Shown one piece after another: positions 12,679 through 24,656 of a DNA stretch of 64,000 bases. The stretch spans positions 78,333,718 to 78,397,717 of the forward strand of contig NC_061862.1 of the NCBI RefSeq assembly GCF_907164915.1, given 5' to 3'. The position numbers were made by a program, and so were the translations under genes. Source of the DNA: Impatiens glandulifera (Eukaryota; Streptophyta; Magnoliopsida; Ericales; Balsaminaceae). How positions within the stretch are numbered: position 1 is the first letter of the stretch; the number at the start of each line of letters is the position of its first letter. The notes below the pieces were generated by a model. The model saw only the letters and a list, made by a program, of their open reading frames with translations. It did not search any database and was not told where the DNA came from.

Positions 12679-13935
12679 ATGGATATTCCCCTAGACCCTT
12701 TCAATCTCGAAGAGATTCAACAACAATGGGAGTTGAAGGAATCTTTACTCAAAAGGTAAAAAGAACTTCTCGAAGAGCTTCAAAGGCGAAACAATCGATC
12801 ACGTAAAAGAAATTCTATAAACAGGGACCATGGAGCTACCCATTAGAGGCTCATGGACGACTATTTCGATGAGCCATGCACTTATACTAAATTGCAATTT
12901 AGACGTAGATTTCGAATGAGAAGGCAATTGTTTCTCCAAATTGTGAAAGCCGTAACAAATTACAACCATTACTTCACCCAAAGGCGGAATAATGCAGGAA
13001 AACTTGGATTGACACCGATCCAGAAGTGTATAGTTGCCATGCGCATGCTTGCATATGGAGTAGTCGGGGATGCCTGTGATGAATATGTGAAAATTGGAGA
13101 AACCACTACACTTGAGTGCACTCGTATTTTTTGCAAAACAATAATTGCCTTGTTTCAAGATGAATACTTAAGACGACCAAATGGGGAAGACTTGCAGAGG
13201 TTACTCCAAGTTAGACAAGAGCGCGGTTTTCCTAAAATGATTGGAAGTATTGATTGCATGCACTGGGAGTGGAAGAATTGTCCTAAGGCTTGGCAAGGGC
13301 AGTTTATTAATAGACACAAGGACACAACAACAATTATCCTCGAGGTAGTGGCATCTTATGATTTGTGGATATGGCATGCTTTTTTTGGCATGCCCGGAAC
13401 ATTGAACGATATTAATGTATTAGACAGGTCACCAATTTTTGACGACATTGAGTCTGGTGAAGCTCCTACTGTGAACTTCACTGTGAATGGTCGATAATAC
13501 AATCTTGCCTACTATCTTGTTGATGGAATCTATCCTAAATGGCCCATCTTTGTCCAATCAATTCAAATGCCCCAAGGAGACAGAGCGCAATTGTTTGCAA
13601 AACAATAAGAAGCATGCATGAAGGATGTAGAATGTGCATTCGGGGTACTCCAAGCACGGTTTGCTATTATTCGCCAACAAGTTAGTATGTGGGATATTGA
13701 TGGCCTAGGTAACATAATGAGAGCATGCAGAATTTTACATAATATGATTCTGGAGGATGAACGAGATTCGTATTCACGAAATTGGGAAAATATTGACTTC
13801 GAACGTTTGAATAGTTTCGGGTCTAGTTCCTCAGTTAATGTCCAAACAGAAGTGCTACCTCAATTTCAAGTGCATGTTCAAGGCCGATCTGAATCAAATA
13901 TTCATACTAAGGTCGATCTACGTGACAAAGCATAA
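12679..13935 (+). pseudogene. Harbinger transposase (HARBI1-like, DDE), four in-frame stops
   Basis: One reading frame runs from the ATG at 12679 to TAA at 13933-13935 with no frameshift but four internal stops: TAA 12757, TAG 12844, TAA 13495 and TAA 13606. The helix-turn-helix part (FRRRFRMRRQLFLQIV) precedes the DDE nuclease fold. The catalytic acids are still there: Asp codon 13252 (GSIDCMHW), Asp codon 13408 (TLNDINVLDRSP) and Glu codon 13630 (DVECAFGVLQARF). Other family marks include GYPKWP-like IYPKWPIF and ACRILHNMILEDE. Most stops sit where a C-to-T change from CAA would explain them, consistent with decay of methylated DNA. About 418 codons in total, near normal length. Confidence 0.92.
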
Positions 13936-14525
13936 CATATTCAATTGAAGAAAGATCTTGTCATGCACATTTGAAATAAATTTGGAACAACTCTCGATTA
14001 GAGTTTTAAAAACACTACTTAACAAATTACCAATGTTTAGAGTGTTTGTTTTCTTCTTCGTTTTAAATAATATATGTATGTTTGATTTACCAAGTGATGA
14101 ATAATATTGTTTGTGGTTTAAAAAAAATGAAATTATGTGTGTATATGCTTCAATGATGTGGAAGTGAGAGAAAATGAAAAAGTAATTTTGATACCTTCAA
14201 TAACACTCTACTGTAGGACATGCTAAAAAGTGAGTGTTGGAATAGGTGTTAAGCTAATGTGGCAGGGTATTAAATAAAAAAAATGATACCCTGTTGTGGA
14301 TAATCTAATGAGCAGTGGCGCCCGGCCACCGTACACGTATTAATTATTTTTATTTAATTTAACAAATATTTCACTGTCATAAATTTTTTTCCTTAGTAAA
14401 TATAAATTAATTTTTTCATTGGTAAATTATTAAATTCTTAAAATAATAAATTAAGAAAAAAATTATATATATAATAATGTTTAATTTTCAAAATGTTCAG
14501 ATTGCCGGGTCGAGAACCGTGGTTA

Positions 14526-14529
<4 letters not shown>

Positions 14530-14605
<76 letters not shown>
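14530..14605 (+). repeat. (TA)n microsatellite
   Basis: About 38 uninterrupted TA units. Apparent reading frames of alternating Tyr and Ile across it are artefacts. Confidence 0.95.
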
Positions 14606-14608
<3 letters not shown>

Positions 14609-14849
14609 TAAATGAATATTTGAGTTGGATTGTGGGTTGACCCGCCTATAAATTTAAAACGGTTAAAAATAAAATAAATATATATGTGAGAGTAAATTAA
14701 AAATGTTATCACATTTTAACCATAATTTTTTTCTCTATTTTTATATCATTACTCATGCAAATGTACGTACTATATGCTAGTTAAACTAATTATGTTGTGG
14801 ATGTGTTGCACATAAGGTTGAGTCCAGACTGATAAATGAATTGTTAAAA

Positions 14850-14925
14850 AAATAATTTAATAGTTTTAGCTTTAATTGGTTAGAAAATAATTTAATAGTT
14901 TTAGCTTTAATTGGTTAAAAAATAA
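14850..14925 (+). repeat. 36-bp tandem duplication
   Basis: AATAATTTAATAGTTTTAG plus CTTTAATTGGTTA occurs twice head to tail with a one- or two-base difference. No function is suggested by it. Confidence 0.7.
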
Positions 14926-15609
14926 TTGGGATAACGACTTATAAATGAAAGTAAAAAAACGAATAAACGTTTGTGGCCATTTTTTTTATCTCTTCGTATT
15001 CTTCTTCGTATGTGATTTTCATTTTTCCATAAACGAGCAAGTTTGCAGAGAAGACTATGTAGTTCATTATTTTCTTCGTCTATTCTTTTTCCACAAAACC
15101 TTTGTTCATCGTTCTTATGTCTTTTTGACTTTATTGTCGTTCGGAATTACTCGTTCTTTATTTTTTAACGTTCAAAAATGGTAAATCTTCAACACTATTT
15201 ATCTTTTTCCATTTGAAACCCTTTTTTTTTTTAAAATAACAACGATATGTTCTTGTACTTTCTAGGATATCATTCCTAGAACTGCATCCAACACGTCTGT
15301 CGAAAAATTACAAATGTAAGTTATTTCTAATTTTTTACTATTTTGTTTCTATTGTAGATGCTTTAGCTTTTTAGTTGTTAGATGTGTAAAACCAATATTC
15401 GTATTTGAGTAACTGTTATGTGTTGAAACAAGATTTATGCTCTATCTTTTTAGTTTGGTAGTTGTAAGTTATATGTATTTAAATTAAGATCTAGACCAAT
15501 ATTTTTGAAATTTATGTTGAATATATTCTTATGTTGATGTCATCAGACGTTTAAACTTTTCTTATGTTCAAAATTTTCTGCCATTTGAAGTGTTTGTCAA
15601 TTACAGTTC

Positions 15610-17340
15610 TGAAGGTCATGTTAAACGTTAAACAGTTGCATGTTTAACACTTTATTGAGCCGTGTTTAGCGCTTAAATGAGACATGTTAAGCGCGTCTAC
15701 AGACTAGATTTATTTCAAAAATAACTTGAAATTGCAATTTTGAATGTCATGTTAAGCGCTAAATAGAATAACACGTTTATGGGTTTCTTGGATGGAATTC
15801 AATCACCAAGTCGCTGTTATAGCTGAATTCCCGATTAGAGTGTTAAAATTTCCATAACAATCTAAGAAGAATAAAATAGACCGTGGAAACTACCGTATGA
15901 GACACATGAAGACATATGTAAGAGATGAAACAAAATGGGATTGTGACATTACAAAATAAAATGTAAGTTATACAATTCTAACATGTTTAATTGTTTGAGA
16001 ATTCTCTGTACTAACCTATGGAGACTTGCTTTTTTTAAGACAAGGGGAATAATTGAGACACTTAGGATAAAATACAGTGTTGCGATCCTGAATTCAAAGT
16101 TCAACAAACAGAGGAGCTTATTGCCTAAAATAAGTAGAGACTTATACCAAGTTGAAGAATAAGGACATACGAAGAAAATGTGTATATATTTGACACAAAT
16201 GTATATATGAACAAATATTGTTAAGATTTATAAAAATGAAAGTCTTAGTTTAATAATTTAGTATTATTGATTTATGGAAATGAAAGTCATTTTAATAATC
16301 TTATTTGTAGTTATGTTTTAAGGAACATGATCTTTTGAAGCACTAAACATGACCTTAGATTACACTAAACATGATCTTCGTTTGTACTAAACATGTTCCC
16401 AACAGATACACACAAGTTCAACAGAACACAAGTCTAATGCAATGGATAACATTGACAATATTCATAACATCATTACATTATTCAAAAAAATGTAATTTAC
16501 AATATATTCAGAAATGAACATCCTTAAAAAAACTCAAGTCTTTACAATGTTCACAAATAAATATCATAATCTCCTGTGTTGTCAATGGGGTAGTAGACAT
16601 TCACGTCAGTTTGTGCATTCGTTGTCGACCTTACGATCCTACCTGCGAAAGTTGCCAATAACATTAATTAAACCGAAAGAGCTAAAAAAAAGAGCCAAAA
16701 ATTATTTCAGTTCAAAAACGCTAAACATGGTTTTGTAAAGCACTAAACATGGTTATTTGGTGCGCTAAACATGAAACTATAAAGCGCTAAACATGGACAT
16801 ATGAACAACAGTGTGTTGAATATCTTTGACGCGTCTATTTGAAAAGCCATGTCAAACATATAATTTGGCAGTAAAGACTTCTAATTTATCTCTAAATTAT
16901 TCCAAGTTAGTCCGAAAGGCTTAACATGGCTCTGTAAAGCGTTAAACATGACTCTTTTTAGCGCTAAACATGACTCTGTTTAGCGCTAAACATGACTTCT
17001 GAACAATAGTTTGCTGAATATGTCAATGAATGATTATTATCTTTCATTCATAAGAACTAACTACTGACATGATTGGCTAGTAGATTAGAGTTCTAAGATT
17101 AGTAACTCTAAATTCATTCCAACTTAGTCCAGAAGGCTTAACATTGCTTAGTACAACGCTAAACATGGCTATGTTTAGCGCTAAACATGAGCTTCTAAGC
17201 AATAGTTTGTTGAATATGTCAATAAATGACTATTATCTTTCGTTAATAAGAACTAACTATTGAAATGATTTGCGGGTAGATTATAGTTCTAAAATCAATA
17301 ATAAAAGCTTGAGAAATATTGTTAAACATGGCAATTATCT
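15610..17340 (+). repeat. Array of GCGCTAAACATG motifs and a ~200-bp higher-order repeat
   Basis: The motif (A/G)GCGCTAAACATG or its complement CATGTTTAGCGC recurs many times, in clusters near 15615-15770, 16330-16400, 16716-16800, 16919-17000 and 17131-17195. Pairs in opposite orientation form perfect palindromes at 16977-16992 (TGTTTAGCGCTAAACA) and 17171-17188 (ATGTTTAGCGCTAAACAT). From about 16800 to 17310 a longer unit of about 200 bp repeats imperfectly (AATAGTTTG(C/T)TGAATATGTC, then TAAGAACTAACTA, then CCAACTTAGTCC, GAAGGCTTAACAT). It surrounds the Ulp1-like relic. Dense short subterminal repeats in both orientations are known in CACTA and some other DNA transposons; that identity is inference. 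Confidence 0.8.
15795..16160 (+). pseudogene. Ulp1-like (C48) cysteine protease C-terminal relic, TE-type
   Basis: The frame from about 15795 reads WMEFNHQVAVIAEFPIRV, then a stop (near 15855), then KIDRGNYRMRHMKTYVRD and W, ending at a stop near 15958. After a likely intron (acceptor TTTTTTTAAG near 16040), GIIETLRIKYSVAILNSKFN continues to a TAA at about 16160. The layout FP-R-V, D-[C]-G, MRHM-TY, W-C and LR-KY--IL is that of the C-terminal end of plant Ulp1 protease domains carried by transposable elements. The position normally held by the catalytic Cys is Arg (CGT), and a stop interrupts the frame, so it is inactive. The carrier element type (MULE, CACTA or other) could not be determined. 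Confidence 0.6.
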
Positions 17341-20216
17341 TTCACTTGCATACTAGAAACATTAAACCTAACTAAATTAATAGCAAAACAATGCTAGAAA
17401 CAAACTACCAAAATAAAGCAGTGTCAAAATAATACAACAAAGTATAAGCCTCAATAAACAATAACATAACAACACTAGAATTTATCAACCAAACTACAAA
17501 AATATTAAAAAATAGTACATTTCGAGTTTCAACGGACGATTTGTTCCATACTTCATTTTCTATGACGTTGTCTCTGTTATATAACTAAAGTTGAAAACCT
17601 ATCATCTCGGCGAAAAAAATTATAGTCTCTGAGCTCACGTATTGAATAAATCTAATTTTAAATATAAAAAAAACATTATAATAATTTAACTAATTAAAAT
17701 TTTAAGTAATATTATTTATCAAAAGTCTCCTTAGATATATAAATTGTTTAGAAACCTTGGTTAGAGTTTGAAATGAGAGTGGAGATTAATCGGATTTTTT
17801 TCTGGTCTAATAGTTATTTTAATAAGTTGTTTGTTAAAACATATTTAATTGTGTAAACAAAAATTATTGACAAAATCGTTTTAAGCAATTATAGAATACA
17901 AGTTTATATGATTGGTAATGAGTTAATCACATTAAAGATAAATAAAACAACTCCATACTACTCCCAAGTCAAACAAAATAGTCACAAATTTATTTCTTCA
18001 AATACTATACATCTCATTAGGTGCTACACTCATGTTAGTATTGATTTCTTTTTCGTAATTGACCTCCACTACAATCATCTCATTGCTATGTATATTTATC
18101 AAGACTCGTTTACACACTATTTGTCGTTTTGATATCTCGTATATGAGTCAGTAGATCTATAGTTCAAGCATTTGAATGTTATCTTCATTTAAGTCTTTCG
18201 TAAATAGAATTCTCTTATTCGGTAAATCTTAAGACATTTTGATATAAGTTGTGAAGTAACAATCTATTAGGAGGTAGTAATATGGTCTATGAAATATATC
18301 AATTTTATATCACCTTTCAATTAACTATGGATTGTATATATTAAATTTCAAACATTCATGCTATGAATAAATTTAATTATATTTTATTTTGTTTATTAGT
18401 GAACATTACTGTTTTTTCTAATAGTTTTTATCTCATTGTTGGATAAAATCCATATTTGGAGCCTATAAGTAATTTTTTTTTTTTTTATCTAAAACCATAA
18501 ATATTAACCACTTAGGTACTTATGTTAAGCTTATTTAATTTTGTAATATATATTTTTAAATTTATGAAGTTAATAAAACTCTCCACAACATGGACTTCAA
18601 CTTTAATTTAAAGTGTTCTTCATTAAAATACATTATTTAATAAATATATTTTGTCTTCAGAATCCAAAACAAATTTAAACAACATCGTACAATTATTTAA
18701 TTATTTTTTGTTTGTTTGTAAATTTAAGGTTTGTTTTTTAGTGTTAAAAAAACTACATTTAAAACATGTTACACGATTTTTTTTCTAAAATTTTGATAAC
18801 TTTGAAAATTTAGTTTTGTATGATACAAAAATTTTTTTATTAACAATTTATATTAAACTTCCACCTTCATATCATATATCACATTATAAATTATATCACT
18901 GAAAGAAGAGGAATGAGAGAGCTACTATCTTAGTAATTGATTGCTAATGTAAATAATCTCATAAATTTGTTCAGGTAGATATTTAAATAGTGAAATTTTG
19001 TGTAATTTTTTAAAAAAAAGTATTAATATATATAATACTTTTTAAATATATATATATAAATAATATTTTTATTAATAAATTAAACAATATAATTAACTAT
19101 AGATTAAATGGAAAGCTTGATAATTTTGTTTAGAAATGATGTAATATTAATAATGTTTACTCAAAATTCTGCTTAAAGAAAAAAAAAATTAATGAATAAA
19201 TTTGTTTTTGGCTAATAAACAAAATAAGAAAAATTCAAATTATAACTTTATAACATTATTATTTAATAAAAATATTAAATTATACTTCCTCTATTTAAAA
19301 AATAAATATTAAATATAAATTTAAAATTAGTTAGATATCAAATTTAGACTTTTATTCATCTGAACTTCTACTTTCAAATCTTATATTTCACCTTTTTATT
19401 TTGTTTTAACTATAACCACACAGTTAAATTATTATTTACTGTGTATTTATAAATAAATTAATAAAATATTATTATCACTAATTTAATAATCGCATCTCAT
19501 CGATTTCAAAGTTTTGAGTCAAAACTCTCAATTTGTTAATTGATATTTTAGTTTCCAAATATTTATTTATTTATAAATAAGTATATAATAAGTTAATTAC
19601 ATTTGAAATGGTTAACCTCATTTTATATAACTTTAAAAAAATAAGAAACTTCAAATTGTAAAGTTTTTAAAAAAGGTCTGAAATGTTAATTAACCCTCAA
19701 TTATAATCTCGAATTTAATAATTCAGACAATAATTTTTTTTATATAAAAAAAAATTATTATAATTCAACAATTAAAAACTTAAAAATCTATTTTTTTTAT
19801 AAAATAAAAATTTCCTAAATAATTCAATTTTTTATTTTATTTTATAAAATAAGAAAATTTCATTCTTTTCAAATAATCCATAAATGATGCATAAATAGTT
19901 GACGAATTTACCCTTGTATGTATAACCTGTATGTATTTCCTTTCTCATTTCAATCTTCTTCGCTGATCCAAAACCAAAAGCAAGAAAAAGCATCAGTCCC
20001 TCCTCCCAGCTGTTCACACCAACCTCTCTCTCTCTCCATCTCTATCTCTTCTTGCTGATAGATCTTCCTCATCTCATCTTTCCGATTTCAAATCTCCTAT
20101 CTCAATTCAAACCAGATTTATACAACTATATTTACGTAAATTCCGTCAAGATCTACCGTAAACGTCATCATGTCCAGATAATTCCTTAAACCTATACGTG
20201 ATTTACTGAATGAGTT
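17341..20216. other. AT-rich spacer and NIPA gene upstream region
   Basis: No coding feature is visible from 17341 to about 19830. The last 200 bases before the NIPA start are less AT-rich and pyrimidine-rich (CTCTCTCTCTCTCCATCTC near 20022-20045), a usual plant leader or Y-patch signature. The transcription start probably lies near 19900-20000, but this is inference. There is no clear TATA box. Confidence 0.4.
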
Positions 20217-23200
20217 ATGGCGGAAGCTACATCCACGACGATACAGCAAGTGCATCACAGCTTAATGGACTCTTACAAAGGCATGTCATCTGACAATATC
20301 AAGGGTTTGGTTTTGGCATTATCGTCAAGTTTTTTCATCGGCGCAAGCTTCATTGTAAAGAAAAAAGGATTGAAGAAGGCTGCCGCAACCGGTATTAGAG
20401 CCGGTAGGTTTGACTCAACTTGACTTGTTCAAAACGTAATATTCGTTTTAATTTCGAGTTCATTGAATTTCAAGATGCAATCTGTCTTTCTCTTGTTTTT
20501 TTTTTAATTGTAATCACAATCTGCACTGTTGGTATGTATTTCTGTTCAGATTTGAAATGAGTGCTTTAATTGCTTATAAACTAATGTATATCAATTGGAA
20601 AATCAGCCTTATTTGTTTCAGTTATGTGCATTAAGAGCTGAGACATTCAGACTATTAACATTCGTCTTGTTTGATGACATTTATCCTTGATTTACAGGTG
20701 TTGGAGGCTACTCATACTTATTTGAACCATTATGGTGGACTGGCATGATAACAAGTATGTTGTACTGTTCTTCTACTATGATTTTTCCATAAGGTCCGGT
20801 GTAAATTAGGATATACCTAACACAAATATGGAGTTTATGGTTTGTTTCTTAGCATGTTTCATTTTTTGTACCATGCCATGATGTAGACATATGTTACGAA
20901 CTGTTATCTTTAGGGTTATATCAACGGTAGAGACTACAAGGCATCAGGGTTGCGATTTAAGGAAGATAGTTGGCTTAATCTATGTTTAAGATGTGCGGAA
21001 GAATATTAATAGTTGGAGGTTGTTAGATAAATAGTGTAACAGTAGATTATTGAGACTTAAAGACATTAGGGTTGCGATTTATTGAAGATAGTTGGCTTAA
21101 TCTATGTTTAAGATGTGCGGAAGAATATTAATAGTTGGAGGTTGTTAGATAAATAGTTTTAATATGTATCGCAGTAGATTATTGAGACTAAAAGGCATCA
21201 GGGTTGCGATTTAAGGAAGATAGTGGGCTTAACCTATGTTTAAGATGTGCTGAAGAATATTAGTAGTTGGAGGTTGTTCGATAAATAGTGTAAATATGTA
21301 TCGCAGTAGATTATTGAGACTAAAAGGCATCAGAGCTGCGATTTAAGGAAGATAATGGGCTTAACCTATGCTTAAGATGTACTGAAGAATATTAGTAGTT
21401 GGAGATTGTTAGATAAATAGTGTAAATATGTATCGCAGTAGATTATTATTACGAGATTATTGAAGTTGTAAAACAAGTCTCCTTCTCATCTATGAAGAAC
21501 TTCTCTATTATTCTCGTATCCTTTATGGAAACCCTAAGGCTGTGTTTCGATTACGAGAATTGATATTAGAATTCCAATTCTATAAGAATTGCCATCAAAT
21601 TACAATCTAATGTCTATGTTTGGAAAAATAATAGAATTGTAATATTAAGATATTCTTGTGATATAGCAAAATAAGAGAAGGGATTCTTGTGATTTTTTTC
21701 CTCTCTTTTAAATGCTTATAAGAATCTAAAACTCATTTTCAATATAACCAAACACAACCTTAAGTTAATTTTGCTTCTTCAACTTACATCAATGTTTTGT
21801 TATTGAGCTTTCAAAAATTGCTCAAAATTGCTTCCCGGCGTCAATTTTTGTCAACTCCATTAAGTTCTAAAGTCATCTATACATTTTGCATCTATTTAAT
21901 ATCAATTATTGGCTAAAATATATTTTTATTTTTAAATACATATCAAGACAATAACGGAGTTAACAAAAAATTGACGACGTGAAGTAACTTGAGAGCAATT
22001 CTTACAGGAGCAGGGAAGAAAACGAGATTTTGATGCGAATTAAGGAAGCAAATGAGCTTCTTTACCTTTTTTTAATGTCAAAGTTAAATGGAATTACGTG
22101 TTTTTGTGTTTTTTGTTTTATCGTCTGCTCCTTACTTTGGTTATTAAGTTTATAAGTTTAAAGAATGCAAGTTTCGCTAAGTGATTGATCTGCAAATTGA
22201 TCACATTGATAGTATCTCTTAGACTGCTTCTTGAGTATATATTTCCCCCCAGTTTATGCTCGTTTGTTTGTTGAAACAGTGATTGTGGGAGAAATTGCTA
22301 ATTTTGCAGCATATGCATTTGCTCCTGCAATTTTAGTTACCCCTCTTGGTGCACTCAGCATTATAATCAGGCATGACAAAGATTTACTTATCAATACTTT
22401 CTTTGTTTCATTATTGTCTATTTGGTTTCTCTTACAGTTAGCATACCTTCATTTTACAGTGCTGTTCTTGCTCATGTAATGTTAAAGGAAAAACTTCATA
22501 TATTTGGGATTCTTGGTTGTGCACTCTGTGTGGTGGGTTCTACTACTATTGTTCTACATGCTCCCCAAGAACGTGCCATTGAATCTGTCACAGAAGTATG
22601 GGATCTTGCAACAGAGCCTGGTAATTTCAAACAGATAAGATTACAGTTTTTGTTCAGTGTCATTAAAAAAATCTGTAAATATTTTTCCTTTTTGCAAAAA
22701 AAAGAAGAAGATAAAGATCACAGTTTTATTGGGTGCAGCCCCATTTGGAAACACTTTTTTGAATCTGTTAGATACAAAAAAAAGTAAATAAATTTCTGAA
22801 TCTGTCTCTGATTAAGTTTAGTTTCCAAATGTTTATGGTAATCCAGGTACATAAATCCTTAGTTTTCACTTGGAGTTGTTCTCTACTTATGTTTGGTATG
22901 TGTCAACTTTTGGCAGGTTTCCTTTTCTATGCAGCTCTGGTTCTAACAGCTGTTTTCGTACTTATATTTCACTATATCCCTCTATATGGACAAACACATA
23001 TAATGTTTTATATTGGAGTTTGTTCATTGGTTGGATCCTTGTCAGTAAGTATTAAGCATGGACTTTGCATCTTCTTATTATTACTGAATTTGATTTTCCC
23101 CAAATCGTTGATTATGAAAACTAAGAGAATCTTGCATAACAGGTAATGAGTGTGAAAGCTCTAGGAATTGCTTTGAAGCTGACATTATCAGGAACAAATC

Positions 23201-24656
23201 AGCTATTATATCCCCAAACATGGGTCTTTGCCATTATTGTTGCTACTTGTGTGATTACTCAAATGAATTATCTGAACAAGGTAAAAGGAATGTTCTATAA
23301 ATATGTTTAGTATTTTATCATAATCTCGTTAGAAAATCACCAAAGTTGAAATTGATTGTGATTTTTTACGGTTACTTTTTGGATCATGATTCATCTATAT
23401 TGTGATTTGTGTTGCTTCATTCGGTAAACAAATAAATTCCTAGATCATAATCCAAATTATAGTATAATTTATTGCTTCATCTGGTATACAGATTACATCA
23501 ATTGTGTTGTTTTGCAAATATAACAAATGTAGATTTTTCTGTATTTTTATGATCAACATGAAAAATTTGATACCAAAACAGCCAGTTGTGTGAAAACCTG
23601 AGTTTAAGACTAACTTGAGATGACACACTCATAGAGCTTGTTTGATGTTTGGTCCATCTAAGATTTTTTATTTTATTTTATGAAAAGGTAGGTTATTTGT
23701 GTTTTTAGTTAGTTAAATTACTATAATATCCTTTTTATTTCAGTTGAATGACTAAAATATCCTTTTTGTATTCTACTTGCTCGTGGAGAAACCTCTTTAT
23801 AAGTTTAGTGATCTCATCTGGAGCCACGCTTGGATGAGAAATTTTACTGATATTTTGGAAAGTCAAAATTTCACGATATTGTCACTTTTTTTTTGTGAAA
23901 AAATATCTATTTGATGTTTGGCTTCCATGTATGGCTGTATTCTCCTCTTTTTTTCCCTTATCTAACAATCTTTTCTTTCCCAATTTCACTATCATTTTTT
24001 TTGTGTGAATACAACAGGCTCTTGATACATTCAATACGGCAGTTGTGTCTCCCATCTACTTCGTTATGTTTACTTCGCTAACCATTATAGCTAGCGTGAT
24101 CATGTTTAAGGTAACATTTTAATACCTCTTGCTTGAGAAAAAAACACTTTCTTGAGCTGGATCTGGGTCTGTACGAGAAAATGTCAATAAATATTATGGA
24201 TTTTTTGCAGAACATTTTTGCATTCAAACCCCCGTTCTAGCTTCAGACAGCGTTTTCAAATAAGTCAATTATATTGAATATATTCACATGATGTTGAACT
24301 AAGCTTTTTAGGTTTCATTTTTCTTCTTTCTTTGGGTAAAATACATAGGATTGGGATAGACAGAACCCAACTCAAATTCTGACAGAAATATGTGGATTTG
24401 TGACAATTCTATCTGGAACCTTTCTTCTTCACAAAACAAAGGACATGGGCGATGGTATTCTTCCTACCCTTTTTATTAACGAAAGATTTTGTTTTAAAAA
24501 GACGTTCAAAATTGGTTTTGTTTTTCCCTTCATGATATGGTTGCAGGTTTATGTACATCTCCGTCGATGAGGCTTCTGAAACATGGAGACGACGAAGAAG
24601 ATGGTTTTGGGCAGGAAGGTGTTCCTTTAAGAAGGCAGGATTCATCGAGATTGTAA
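20217..24656 (+). CDS. NIPA-type magnesium transporter
   Basis: A plasma or endomembrane magnesium transporter of the NIPA (DUF803) family, drug/metabolite transporter fold. Nine exons: 20217-20403, 20698-20754, 22280-22370, 22460-22620, 22917-23044, 23143-23280, 24018-24110, 24349-24454 and 24547-24656; 356 residues, close to the usual length. Nine or so hydrophobic helices are visible, starting with [20 protein letters not shown] and followed by [20 protein letters not shown], the most conserved part of the family. Later marks are [33 protein letters not shown] and [14 protein letters not shown]. The C-terminal tail is hydrophilic and cytosolic-looking. Intron 3 (22371-22459) begins with GC, not GT; all others are GT-AG. 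Intron 2 is 1.5 kb and carries a minisatellite and a MITE. Ion specificity in plants is poorly established, so the substrate is by family. Confidence 0.95.
20931..21450 (+). repeat. ~125-130-bp tandem repeat, four copies, in NIPA intron 2
   Basis: Copies begin near 20931, 21053, 21186 and 21316, each with AAGGCATCAGGGTTGCGATTT or a close variant, then AAGATGTGC(G/T)GAAGAATATTA, then TTGTTAGATAAATAGTGT. Spacing is 122, 133 and 130 bp. It is intronic and not coding. Confidence 0.9.
21538..21760 (+). mobile_element. Tourist-like MITE in NIPA intron 2
   Basis: The element starts GGCTGTGTTTCGATT and ends AACCAAACACAACCT, which are imperfect inverted repeats. TAA precedes (21535-21537) and follows (21761-21763) it. 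The size of 223 bp, AT-rich body and TAA duplication fit a non-autonomous Harbinger relative. Confidence 0.6.

Larger units (their letters stand above)
10609..14305 (+). mobile_element. PIF/Harbinger DNA transposon, 3.7 kb, decayed coding genes
   Basis: The 5' end GAGCACCACAGTTGGGGAAT and the complement of the 3' end, GATTATCCACAACAGGGTAT, match imperfectly as terminal inverted repeats. Both are flanked by the triplet TAA (10606-10608 and 14306-14308), the target duplication typical of PIF/Harbinger. Inside, in the usual order and on one strand, are a SANT/NAM-associated ORF1 relic and a DDE transposase relic, with a 72-bp minisatellite between them. Subterminal sequence near 10655-10675 contains a short palindrome (TATCAAAAATTTTGATA). 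Preserved ends and duplication suggest a fairly recent element that was then inactivated in place. Confidence 0.9.

Noticed and set aside
14497..14712. Open frame with long Tyr-Ile repeat
   Set aside because: It is only the (TA)n microsatellite read as codons; the same holds for frames at 28801-29093 and 48622-48913.
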